Source of the DNA: Bacteroidetes bacterium GWA2_30_7
Lineage (GTDB): Bacteria > Bacteroidota > Bacteroidia > Bacteroidales > GWF2-33-38
DNA length: 19,037 nucleotides
Direction of reading: 5' to 3'
NCBI GenBank assembly: GCA_001768155.1
Contig: MENC01000211.1
Span: forward strand, 1-19,037
Part shown: positions 1 through 8,546 of the stretch, piece after piece
Layout: the number at the start of each line of letters is the position of its first letter
Position numbering within the stretch: the stretch's first letter is position 1
Notes under the pieces: generated by a model
The model's database searches: none
Seen by the model: the letters and a program-made list of their open reading frames with translations, nothing else
What the model was told of the DNA's origin: nothing
Made by a program: the position numbers and the translations under genes

Positions 1-3000
1 TATCGGCTAAATAAGTATTTATGTTAACCCAGCTATTTCCATTGTCAATAGAATATTGTAACGTTACATCTTCGCCACCATCGGCATTTTCGCAGGGCCA
101 TCCACCAGTTCCGAGTTTCAAATAAAATTCAATTTGACCTCCATAAGATGTATTAAAGCTACGGGTTATTGCTTGTCTTGAGCTTCCATCAAAATATAAA
201 GCATTTCCTGCTGAATTAAAACTGCAATTTGCAGAAGCTACTCCTCCATCAATTAAGCTCCATAAACTGTTATCAATTGTCGGCTCAAAATCGTCTGAAA
301 TAGTTCCTGCATCAACTGAAAATGACCAATTTAAAGAATAGTCTCCGCTATTATAAACAGTTATCGGAATAGTTACAGAGTCGCTACAAGTACTTATTAT
401 AGAATATATTGAATCGGGCACATACGAGATAATAGGAGGACTTATTGCATAACCATGTAAACAAACATGCAGAGTTGAATCATTATTTATTATTTCAAGT
501 GTATCGTAAATATTACCTGCAATATTTGGATTAAATGTTACGAATATCTGCATTGAATCGTTTGGCACAATGTTAAACGATGTTGTATCGGCATAAAAAT
601 ATGCCGTTAAAGAATTAATATCAGTTACTTTTAATGTATCACAACCTGTATTATAAACCCAAATACTATCAACTTTGGAATTATATTGGATTATTGAATC
701 CATTTCAATGCAAGAATCTGAAAGCGAAACAACTGGATATCCGTTAAGAATTAAATCAAATTTAATTGTATCAACAGGATTTAAAGGGTCGTTTGATGAA
801 ATGGATATATTTCCACTATAAGTTCCTGAAAGTAAATCGTCGGTATAAAAAGTAACGTTTACAATTGATGAATCATTTTGAGCAACTGTATCTGTATTAG
901 CCGATAAGGTAATTTTATTACCAATCATTACTGAATAGTCTTCGCATTGACCATATTGAACATTATTACAAGATTGTGGTACAGCATTCCAATAATAATC
1001 AGACATAATTCTCATTCGTAAAGGGGTGTTTTCTACCGCATTTGTAGGAATTGTAACATTTGCAGAATGATTAATAAATTGACTTAATGATTCTAACACT
1101 TTTTCTGATGTTTCAAAAATTCCATTATTATTATAATCAATCCAAGCCAAAACATTTTCATTATATTGTGTTCCGGTTTGAGCGTATAAATTGTAAGTTT
1201 GTCCGGGTAAAACTCTGGTTTGCTGAGTTGATGTAAAATTCTTATAACTTTCACTACCATTTGGAGTTGTATTATTAATAGTATTAAATTTTACATTTTT
1301 AATACCCATGTCGCAACAATAACCTGTTGTAACTGGTGTGCATTGAGCAGGTAAAATTGATAAATTATTAATTGAATAAATTAAATCGTAATCACCGGTA
1401 TTATAAATTGTTACTGGAACTGTTAAAGAATCGTTACAAGTATTAACTATTGCAACAATTGAATCGGGTGAATGTGAAATGATTGGTGGGCTGTAAGAAT
1501 AACCATGAAGGCAAATATTTATATTTGAGTCGTTATTTACAACTAATAATGTATCAAATACATCACCCGCTATATCGGGATTGAAAGTAACAATAACCTG
1601 TACTGAATCATCTCTGGTAATTGCGAAAGATGTTGTGTCAACCGAGAATGATGATGATAAATTAGTAATATTTGTTACGAATAATGAATCACAGCCTGAA
1701 TTAAGAATCCAAAGAGTATCAGTTTTTGAATTATACTGTATTATTGAATCAAATTCGAGACAATTAGCTGATGGTGAAATTAATGGATAACCATTAAGTA
1801 TTAATGTATAAGGAATTGTATCAGATGGGCTTAATGGGTCATTGGAATTTATAATAATTTCAGAATTATATACTCCTGTAATTAATTCTGAGGAGTAAAA
1901 TGTTATATTAATTATTGCAGAATCTCCCGATATAATAGTATCATTTATTGAAGTAATAAGAGATGTATTTCCAATTAAAGTCGCCGGAATAAGTTGTTCT
2001 GCTTGGGAAGGTGGAGTCCAATAAAGATAAGCATTTGCTCCTCCTCCATTTTCGTAATATTGAAATTCCAAATCATGATTTCCTTTATTCAGAAATTTTG
2101 AGCCTGTTCTACTTGTAGAACCCTGGTCAAACCAATAATTGATAACTAATTGACCATCAATATAAAGCCTGACGCCATCATCAGAATAACTTCTGAAATT
2201 ATAAGTTCCTGTTGTTTCACAATTAATGCTTCCTTTCCATTTAACCTGAAAGTCATCATTTCCAACACCGTTTCCAGGTCCGCTTCCTCCCCATTCATGA
2301 CTTATATATTGCTCATTTATAGAATAAACAAAAGTTCCAAAAGATGGTGAAGAACCTGTACCTGCACTATAGTAATATTCGGCAGTAAACGTTCCGCTAT
2401 TTCCATTCTCAAACACTTCATAAACTAAATCAGTATCACCCACATTATAAATTGTAAGTGGTAGCGTAACAGAATCATTACAAACATTAATTGTAACATC
2501 AATAGAGTCGGGCGAATATGAAATAATTGGAGGATAAAAAGCGTAACCGCTTAAACAAATATCAACATCATAGTCGTTAGTAGTAATGTGTAATGTATCA
2601 AGGTTATTTCCAGAGTTTTGAGGGCTAAAAGTTACTATTAACATTACTGAATCGTTCGGAAATACAGAAAAAGTAGAAGGAGATGCAGAAAAAGAAGCTG
2701 ATGAGTTAGTAATATTTGTGATTTTTAGCGAATCACAACCTGAATTTGCAAACCAAACTGTATCGGTAGTTGATTGATATTGAATTAACGAATCGAATGC
2801 CAAACAACTATCAGAAACAGCCATTATTGGATAGCCATTATAAATTATTGTACATGAAATAGTATCGGAGCTTAACAGTGGGTCGTTTGATGTAAAAACA
2901 ATTTCCTGATTATAAGTTCCTGCAATTAAGTTATTTGAATCAAAAGTAATATTTACAATAGTAGTATCGCCAGTTAAAACAGTTCCATTCGATGAACTTA

Positions 3001-6000
3001 AAGATATGATATTTGAAATTGGTGAACTGAAATTATAAGAAGAACCATTAATTGTTCCTGTATGAGAATTTCCGGTAAAATCTATAACCGAATTTCCATT
3101 GCCTTCATTAAACTTGAAATATGCTTTTAGTCCATTTTGAACAGGATTAATAGCTATATTTTGATTATTAGAAATTTCAGAAGCAGTTCGAGCTGTATTC
3201 CAAATTCTTACCTCATCAATTCTGCCATTAAAAAATCTACCAGTATTATCGGTACAACCAATATTACATGGACCGTTTTGAACATTTGGGACTATTCCCA
3301 TAGTTGTTGTCCACGAATATCCATTCAAATAAAGAGTAATATTATTTCCATTAAGAACTGCGGCAATATGATTCCATGCATTTAAAGTTGCTGTTGGACC
3401 AGAGCTTGGAACAAAATCGTTGCACCAACTCGCAAACGAAGGACGACCAGCATTTGTCATTGATAATAAAAACGATGAGCCTGTACACCAGCGAGGACCA
3501 AAAGAAACAACACCGTTGTAACTAGCATCGGTATAGGATGTTGGATAAATCCATGCTTCCACAGTCATAACACTTCCTGTTGGAAGAGTTCCTGTATTTG
3601 CAACCGAAATATAATCGTTTCCATCGAATGAAAGTGATTTTTCTGTTACTGTATTCAAATTCCAATCTAATTGATATGTACCTGTGTTAGTTATTGTTAA
3701 AGGTAAAGTTGATGTTTCGTTGCATGTATTAAAAACTACATAGAATGAATCGGGTGAAAATGAAGCTACTGGAGGAGGATAAGCATATCCATGAAGACAA
3801 ATATTTATGTTGGAATCATCGTTAATAACACGCAATGTATCGTAAGTATCGCCAACTACTGATGGATTGAAAGTTACAAATAGTTTTGCCGAATCGCCTG
3901 GTAAAATAGTAAAGGCAGTAGTATCTGTAATAAACGTCGAACTTGAATTAGTAATGTTAGTTATATGCAAAGTATCGCAACCAATATTATAAAACCATAA
4001 TGAATCGGTTTTGGAGTTAAATTGTAAAATTGAATCAAAATCCAAACAATTAACTGATGAACTAATAATCGGATATCCATTGTAAATCAATGTATATGGT
4101 ATTGAATCGGTTAAATGAAGTGGGTCGTTTGAATCAAATACAATATTATTTGAATAAGTTCCCGGTATAATATTTTCAGTACGAAAAGTTAAATTTATAA
4201 TAGACGAATCGCCTGATAATACTGTTCCAAAAGTACTCGAAAGAGATAAGAAATCTCCAATAATAACAGAATAGTCTTCGCATTGACCGTAAGTAACATT
4301 ATTGCATGGTTGTGGAGCAGAATATCCTGAATATTCAGACATAACCCTCATTCTTAAAGGAGTTTGCTTTACTGCATTCATTGGAATTGTAACATTTGCA
4401 CTATGATTTATATATCCACTTATTGATTCTAATACTTTTTCATTAGTTTCAAATGTTCCATTATTATTATAATCTATCCATGCACGAACGTGTTCGTTAT
4501 ATTGTACACCAGTTTTAACATATATTGAATAAGTTCCGCCAGGTATTAATGTTGTACTGGATGATGTAGAAAAATCTTTATAACCTTCGGCACCGTTCGG
4601 AGATGGTTTATTAATTGTATTAAATGTTACATTAATAATTCCCATATCGCAACACCAACCTGTGGTTGCAGGAGTGCATAAAGGAGCTAGAATCTGTTGA
4701 TTATTAATCGAATAATTTAAAACAAAATTTCCGGTATTGTAAATTGTTAAAGGTAAAACTACTGAATCGTTACAAGTATTTATTGTAACATTGAAAGAGT
4801 CTGGAGTCCAAGACATTACTGGAGCTGGAGTAGAATTTCCGTATAAACTTACTGTTAAATTTGAATCGTTATTAATTATATTTAACGTATCATACATATT
4901 ACCAACCGACTGAGGATTAAAAGTAACAATTATGTATTGGTTACCAAAAGGAGGAATTATAAAGTTTGTAGTATTAACAGAAAATTCAGAACTGGAATTA
5001 GTAATATTTGAAATATCTAAATCGCTACAACCCAAGTTTGAAATTAGAAATGAATCAATTTTTGTAGCTCCTTCCATTATTGAACCAAAGTCCAAATTAC
5101 CGGTTGAAATTGCAATTTCGGGATAGCCAATTACATTTAATGTGCAGGGAATACTTATAATCGGGTTTAATACGTCATTGGAACTTATATTGATTGGAGA
5201 ATTATAGGTGCCGGATATTAAACCTGTAGTATTAAAATTAATAATTATATTGTCAGTTCCTCCTTGAGTAGTTGTGCCTTGAGCAGGATTAGCAGTAAGC
5301 CAATTTGGTAATGCACCCTGAACTGTGAGTGTAACTCTATGATAATCAGTAGAACCAAAATCATCAACGTTTGAAGAATTATCCACAGTTACAACAATTT
5401 GTCCGTCAGCGAGCCAGGTAGTAACCTGCGATCCACCGAATGCATAATTTCTTGTAATATCTTGTTCAAGAAGGTCGCCATCAGGGATGGTTTCAATTAA
5501 AGTGCCTTCTACATACACGTCAGCAAATTCAGAACCAGAATCATAGTCGCCATTGATGGTTACAGTTATATAAACAGAATCAACATCAGGCACATCCTGA
5601 AAAATATGGATTGTGGTTGCATCAGTTATAAAATATTGTACGAATGAAGTTGAGTCGTAAAATTCATTTCCATAAATTGAATAGATTAATTCAGAGCCAA
5701 TAGCACCAAAGTTTGAAATGAGTAAAGTATCGGTACGGGAATCACCGCAAGTCAGATTTACAGTATAAGAAGTAGGATTAACTGTAATTGCAGGAGCCGG
5801 AACACTATATCCCGAAAGGCATATCGTAGTATCATTATCATTATTAAAAATTGTTAGTGTGTCTGAATAACTTCCAAGTGATGAAGGAGAAAATGATACA
5901 GTAACAAAAGCTGAATCATAAGCTGGAATATTAATAGACGAAGGAGTAACGGTAAATGAAGGGTCTAAATTTGAAAAACTGCTTACAATTAAAGTATCAC

Positions 6001-6115
6001 AAGCAATATTACTTATAAAAAATGTTTTTTGAGAAATTCCTCCAATCACTGTTGTATCTATTGCAAGGCAGCTATTAGCAAGTGCAAGTTTGGGTAAGTT
6101 AGTACAGCAGTCATG
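1..6115 (-). repeat. Six repeated scaffold cassettes with alternating payload domains
   Basis: The Ig-like unit with the conserved C...D...GC and C-L-H-G-Y pattern starts near 6100, 5120, 4080, 2835, 1790 and 745. The spacing is about 1,045 bp for GEVED- or PA14-bearing cassettes and about 1,245 bp for the LamG cassette. In each, the following beta unit is split at the same point (after TGDYDLxYS or a variant, before TVxxGDSxxINVTF) by a different domain. The sixth cassette is cut by the window edge. Confidence 0.85.
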
Positions 6116-7234
6116 TATTTGTACAGCAGTCCACTTATCTGTAGATGAACCATCACCTAATTCACCATCTGAATTATATCCGCAAGCTAAAAATGTACCG
6201 TCACTTTTAAGAATAAGCGAGTGTTCATAGCCACCAGCAACAGCAGAAACTCCAGTTATTCCAAGCATTTGAACAGGTGTAGTTTTGTCAACGTTAGTTC
6301 CATCACCTAAGTCGCCTTCCCAGTTTTGCCCACAAGCCCAGGCAGTACCGTCATTTTTAACAAATAAGGAGTGATAATATCCTGCTGCTAATGATATTAC
6401 ATTTGTAGAAAGCGAAACCACATTAATAGGTGTATAACTATTAGAATATGTTCCATTGCCAAAATTTCCATATCCGTTATATCCCCAAGCCCAAGCAGTA
6501 CCATCATTTTTTCGGGCAAGCGAATGATACCTTCCTGATGAAATAATAGTGATTCCTGTAAGAAAGCCCACATCGTTCAAACCGTGTACCTGAACAGGTG
6601 TGAGCCTTTGAGTTGTTGTATTATCTCCCAAATTTCCATATCCATTATATCCCCATGCCCAAACTGTTCCATCATTTTTTAGAGCTAATGAATTATAATA
6701 CCCACAAGAAACAGATGTTATACCAGTGAGGTTTTTTACCTTTACTGGAATAATCGTGTTTATTATAGTACTGTCGCCTAATTGACCATAACCGTTGTAT
6801 CCCCATGCCCAAACGGTTCCGTCACTTTTTACAGCGAGAGAATGATATCGCCCAGCAGATATTGCAATGATTCCTGTCAATCCGTAAACCTTAACAGGAG
6901 TCAATTTATCATTATAAGTACTGTCGCCCAATTGTCCATATCCGTTGTATCCCCATGCCCAAACAGTGCTATCATCTTTCAAAGCAAGTGTATGATAATA
7001 CCCACCTGCAACAGCAGTTACACCTGTGAGTCCGCTCACTAAAACTGGTGTAAAGGCATCGTTGTAAGTTCCATCTCCCAGTTGTCCATACCAGTTTGCA
7101 CCTGTTGTTTTCACAGTTCCACTGCTACAAAGGATGATGCTATGGTATCCACCAGCTTGAATAGATTGAGAAAAACTTTGTATGCTGCAAATCAATAAAA
7201 CAGCTATGATAAGAAAACCTATAAATTTTTTCAT
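1..7234 (-). CDS. Giant multidomain secreted surface protein (RCC1 propeller plus Ig-like cassettes with GEVED, LamG, PA14, reelin-like domains), 3' end outside window
   Basis: The frame reads without a stop from ATG at 7234 to the window edge, at least 2,411 residues; the C-terminus is missing. Residues 1-22 are a signal peptide (MKKF, hydrophobic core, SFS before Q23). Residues 27-373 are seven RCC1 repeats (AGGYYHTLAL, GTVWAWGYNGYGQLGD), enough for a full seven-bladed propeller. Then six cassettes follow, each with an Ig-like/HYDIN-type unit (CLDFDSI, NIGCDTL, VTFNP, YDTL, NDDSN, CLHGY) and a second beta unit (NTCNDS, LTIYNTG ... SSNDPL, NGYP). This second unit is interrupted by a payload: unassigned beta domain (about 514-637), GEVED (846-994), LamG/concanavalin-like (1193-1404), PA14 (1609-1751), GEVED (1964-2107) and a reelin-like domain (2311 onward). 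Such domains bind glycans or mediate adhesion in known families. Adhesion or substrate binding at the cell surface is inferred, and T9SS export is inferred from the upstream PorP and CHU_C genes. No sorting domain is visible. Confidence 0.93.
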   Translation of the reverse strand, partial: MKKFIGFLIIAVLLICSIQSFSQSIQAGGYHSIILCSSGTVKTTGANWYGQLGDGTYNDAFTPVLVSGLTGVTAVAGGYYHTLALKDDSTVWAWGYNGYGQLGDSTYNDKLTPVKVYGLTGIIAISAGRYHSLAVKSDGTVWAWGYNGYGQLGDSTIINTIIPVKVKNLTGITSVSCGYYNSLALKNDGTVWAWGYNGYGNLGDNTTTQRLTPVQVHGLNDVGFLTGITIISSGRYHSLARKNDGTAWAWGYNGYGNFGNGTYSNSYTPINVVSLSTNVISLAAGYYHSLFVKNDGTAWACGQNWEGDLGDGTNVDKTTPVQMLGITGVSAVAGGYEHSLILKSDGTFLACGYNSDGELGDGSSTDKWTAVQIHDCCTNLPKLALANSCLAIDTTVIGGISQKTFFISNIACDTLIVSSFSNLDPSFTVTPSSINIPAYDSAFVTVSFSPSSLGSYSDTLTIFNNDNDTTICLSGYSVPAPAITVNPTSYTVNLTCGDSRTDTLLISNFGAIGSELIYSIYGNEFYDSTSFVQYFITDATTIHIFQDVPDVDSVYITVTINGDYDSGSEFADVYVEGTLIETIPDGDLLEQDITRNYAFGGSQVTTWLADGQIVVTVDNSSNVDDFGSTDYHRVTLTVQGALPNWLTANPAQGTTTQGGTDNIIINFNTTGLISGTYNSPINISSNDVLNPIISIPCTLNVIGYPEIAISTGNLDFGSIMEGATKIDSFLISNLGCSDLDISNITNSSSEFSVNTTNFIIPPFGNQYIIVTFNPQSVGNMYDTLNIINNDSNLTVSLYGNSTPAPVMSWTPDSFNVTINTCNDSVVLPLTIYNTGNFVLNYSINNQQILAPLCTPATTGWCCDMGIINVTFNTINKPSPNGAEGYKDFSTSSSTTLIPGGTYSIYVKTGVQYNEHVRAWIDYNNNGTFETNEKVLESISGYINHSANVTIPMNAVKQTPLRMRVMSEYSGYSAPQPCNNVTYGQCEDYSVIIGDFLSLSSTFGTVLSGDSSIINLTFRTENIIPGTYSNNIVFDSNDPLHLTDSIPYTLIYNGYPIISSSVNCLDFDSILQFNSKTDSLWFYNIGCDTLHITNITNSSSTFITDTTAFTILPGDSAKLFVTFNPSVVGDTYDTLRVINDDSNINICLHGYAYPPPVASFSPDSFYVVFNTCNETSTLPLTITNTGTYQLDWNLNTVTEKSLSFDGNDYISVANTGTLPTGSVMTVEAWIYPTSYTDASYNGVVSFGPRWCTGSSFLLSMTNAGRPSFASWCNDFVPSSGPTATLNAWNHIAAVLNGNNITLYLNGYSWTTTMGIVPNVQNGPCNIGCTDNTGRFFNGRIDEVRIWNTARTASEISNNQNIAINPVQNGLKAYFKFNEGNGNSVIDFTGNSHTGTINGSSYNFSSPISNIISLSSSNGTVLTGDTTIVNITFDSNNLIAGTYNQEIVFTSNDPLLSSDTISCTIIYNGYPIMAVSDSCLAFDSLIQYQSTTDTVWFANSGCDSLKITNITNSSASFSASPSTFSVFPNDSVMLIVTFSPQNSGNNLDTLHITTNDYDVDICLSGYAFYPPIISYSPDSIDVTINVCNDSVTLPLTIYNVGDTDLVYEVFENGNSGTFTAEYYYSAGTGSSPSFGTFVYSINEQYISHEWGGSGPGNGVGNDDFQVKWKGSINCETTGTYNFRSYSDDGVRLYIDGQLVINYWFDQGSTSRTGSKFLNKGNHDLEFQYYENGGGANAYLYWTPPSQAEQLIPATLIGNTSLITSINDTIISGDSAIINITFYSSELITGVYNSEIIINSNDPLSPSDTIPYTLILNGYPLISPSANCLEFDSIIQYNSKTDTLWILNSGCDSLFVTNITNLSSSFSVDTTSFAITRDDSVQVIVTFNPDIAGDVFDTLLVVNNDSNINICLHGYSYSPPIISHSPDSIVAIVNTCNDSLTVPVTIYNTGDYDLIYSINNLSILPAQCTPVTTGYCCDMGIKNVKFNTINNTTPNGSESYKNFTSTQQTRVLPGQTYNLYAQTGTQYNENVLAWIDYNNNGIFETSEKVLESLSQFINHSANVTIPTNAVENTPLRMRIMSDYYWNAVPQSCNNVQYGQCEDYSVMIGNKITLSANTDTVAQNDSSIVNVTFYTDDLLSGTYSGNISISSNDPLNPVDTIKFDLILNGYPVVSLSDSCIEMDSIIQYNSKVDSIWVYNTGCDTLKVTDINSLTAYFYADTTSFNIVPNDSMQIFVTFNPNIAGNIYDTLEIINNDSTLHVCLHGYAISPPIISYVPDSIYSIISTCSDSVTIPITVYNSGDYSLNWSFSVDAGTISDDFEPTIDNSLWSLIDGGVASANCSFNSAGNALYFDGSSRQAITRSFNTSYGGQIEFYLKLGTGGWPCENADGGEDVTLQYSIDNGNSWVNINTYLAD
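6116..7156 (-). repeat. Seven tandem RCC1 repeats, similar also at DNA level
   Basis: Seven copies of about 50 residues (about 150 bp). Each starts with AGGYxHS or a variant and contains DGTxWAWGYNGYGxLGDGT and TPVxVxGLTG. Copies 2-5 are nearly identical around WAWGYNGYG. On the plus strand, near-identical stretches around TATCCCCATGCCCAAAC recur near 6640, 6790 and 6940, with a close variant near 6475. This suggests recent amplification or gene conversion. Seven repeats is the number that closes the RCC1 propeller. Confidence 0.92.
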
Positions 7235-7241
7235 AATTCCA

Positions 7242-7273
7242 ATTATTATATTGTTGTATTATTATATTGTTAT
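7242..7273. repeat. Tandem 16-bp direct repeat just upstream of the giant gene
   Basis: Two adjacent copies, ATTATTATATTGTTGT and ATTATTATATTGTTAT (15 of 16 identical), lie 7 bp upstream of the start codon at 7234, in the likely 5' leader. They may be slippage-prone AT-rich sequence. Any effect on expression is speculation. Confidence 0.75.
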
Positions 7274-7344
7274 TCTAACCTTTTCTTTAAACCTGAAACG
7301 AATGAGGAATTAAAACCTCAAAATCGTAAATCATAAATCCCTTT

Positions 7345-7383
7345 TTACCACATAGGAACATAGTTACATAGAACTTCACATAG
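7345..7383. repeat. Short tandem CTATGT-type intergenic repeat
   Basis: On the minus strand, CTATGT occurs four times at 12, 8 and 8 base spacing, ending in GTGGTAA. It resembles dispersed intergenic repeats of environmental Bacteroidota genomes, in which short words such as CTTTGTG or CTATGT are iterated. A related stretch on the minus strand (ACTTTGCGTATTAGAGTC) lies near 8900-8930. The flanks at 7320-7345 and 7384-7417 hold repeated AAATCGTAAAT words. The 7235-7418 gap has no gene. Confidence 0.5.
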
Positions 7384-7418
7384 CTTAAAATCCCTAAATT
7401 CCAAATCGTAAATTCCGT

Positions 7419-8498
7419 TTATTCCACCCATTTTTCGTAAGGATTACCCTGATTTAAAATGGATTTCTTTTTACCTTTTTTATCAAAAATATAGCCTATT
7501 GTAATTTCGTGTGAACCTGATGAATATCCTGCAATTCCTTTACTCGAAAATTCGTAAGTGTAATTGAAAATAAAGTTATTATAATTAATACCGGCAGATA
7601 TTCCAATTGCACTATTTGCACGGTATGTTGCTCCTGCCCAAATTTGTTTTTTAAATTTAAAAATAGCAGCTATATCATACATTAGCTTGCTGTTATCGGT
7701 TTTATTTACAACAACAAATGGTTCAGCCTGCCAGCTTTTTCCAAGACTAAATTCGTTCGAAATGTGAACTCTGTATTGACGATTAGAAAGTACAAAACTC
7801 TTATCGTTATTTTTGGTTTTATTAACAAGTAATCGGGGAATTGCAATTCCAATATCAAATTTATTGATTCTGTATAAAATACCAAAAGAAGCTTCAGGAT
7901 AAGTTCTTTGTATTGATTGACTATTCGCTAAAACAGGGTCGGCTTGGGTTTCTGTGCCTTTATATGAATATCCGATATAATAATTGGTTATTCCTCCTGA
8001 TAGTCCGAAACTTAGAAGGCTTTTTTCTGAAAAATGGAGTTTGTAAGCATAACTTATTTGAGTAGTAATTGTATTAAAAATACCTGCTTGGTTATAATTC
8101 ATAAATCCACCAAAACCTGATTTTGAAGAAGCTGGAGTATTCATATTCAGAACGCTTTTTCGGGGAGCACCTTCTATTCCAGTCCAACTCTGACGATGTC
8201 CGGCATAAATTTCAATTACATCATTTATTCCTGAATAAGCAGGCGATAATGAATATTTGTTGACAATGTATTGATTGTCAATTGAAATTTGTTGAGCATT
8301 AACGATTTGTGATATTAATACAAAAATCGAAAATAAGGGGAGAAATAGTTTGAAGTTTGACCTACCCCCAACCCCTTCCAAAGGAAGGGGAGTAAGAGTT
8401 TGAGGTTTGAGGTTGCGAACCGAGTCGTCATTGCGAGGAGTTGCGAGGAACGAAGCAAAGCAATCTGTTTGACTTTTAATGTTTGATATATTTTTCAT
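7419..8498 (-). CDS. PorP/SprF family type IX secretion system outer-membrane protein, with repeat-derived N-terminal extension
   Basis: 359 residues. The family hallmarks are visible: SLSPAYSGINDVIE near residues 82-95, then GHRQSWTGIEGAPRK, repeated beta strands with aromatic ends (FGLSGGITNYYIGY, GISAGINYNNFIFNYTYEF), and SSGSHEITIGYIF near the C-terminus. The family forms outer-membrane barrels that cooperate with T9SS substrates, often those encoded just upstream. Here the upstream partner would be the CHU_C protein at 8978-10270, separated by a nucleotidyltransferase gene. The signal peptide core (LFLPLFSIFVLISQIVNA, residues 51-68, cleavage before QQ) is preceded by an unusual stretch of about 40 residues. 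This stretch (DCFASFLATPRNDD, then QTLTPLPLEGVGGRSN) is translated repeat DNA. No other ATG lies between the repeat and the hydrophobic core, so 8498 is kept as start. Whether such a long n-region still supports export is uncertain. Confidence 0.93.
   Translation of the reverse strand: MKNISNIKSQTDCFASFLATPRNDDSVRNLKPQTLTPLPLEGVGGRSNFKLFLPLFSIFVLISQIVNAQQISIDNQYIVNKYSLSPAYSGINDVIEIYAGHRQSWTGIEGAPRKSVLNMNTPASSKSGFGGFMNYNQAGIFNTITTQISYAYKLHFSEKSLLSFGLSGGITNYYIGYSYKGTETQADPVLANSQSIQRTYPEASFGILYRINKFDIGIAIPRLLVNKTKNNDKSFVLSNRQYRVHISNEFSLGKSWQAEPFVVVNKTDNSKLMYDIAAIFKFKKQIWAGATYRANSAIGISAGINYNNFIFNYTYEFSSKGIAGYSSGSHEITIGYIFDKKGKKKSILNQGNPYEKWVE
8355..8402 (-). repeat. GC-richer dispersed repeat, copy inside the PorP gene
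   Basis: On the minus strand this reads CAAACTCTTACTCC ... GGGGGTAGGTCAAAC and contains the short inverted pair CCCCTTCC/GGAAGGGG. It encodes QTLTPLPLEGVGGRSN. A second copy, in the same translated frame, is in pheT at 18872-18940. Its base composition differs sharply from the AT-rich surroundings. Confidence 0.85.
8424..8467 (-). repeat. Second dispersed repeat (TTGCGAGGAACGAAGCAA type) inside the PorP gene
   Basis: The plus strand reads GTCATTGCGAGGAGTTGCGAG followed by GAACGAAGCAAAGCAATCTG. This matches a widely dispersed short repeat known from many bacterial genomes, in which it yields peptides like DCFASLAMTRNDE when translated. Here it encodes DCFASFLATPRNDD at residues 12-25 of the PorP protein. 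It lies just upstream of the other repeat, so two unrelated elements are stacked. Confidence 0.7.
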
Positions 8499-8546
8499 TG
8501 GTATATATTTTTTTAATTATTTTTAAAATCTATTTTTATTAAAATT

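Noticed and set aside
1581..5126. Several 60-82 residue plus-strand frames (1581, 2150, 3137, 4932)
   Set aside because: All lie opposite the continuous giant minus-strand frame, which has recognised PA14, LamG and GEVED domains throughout.
6782..7042. Open frame of 86 residues on the plus strand
   Set aside because: It is the complement of the RCC1 repeats and owes its length to their repeated codons. The minus strand shows clear domain motifs.
6116..7156. CRISPR-like regular repeats
   Set aside because: The period is about 150 bp, the repeats are coding and imperfect, and there are no unique spacers; they are RCC1 blades.
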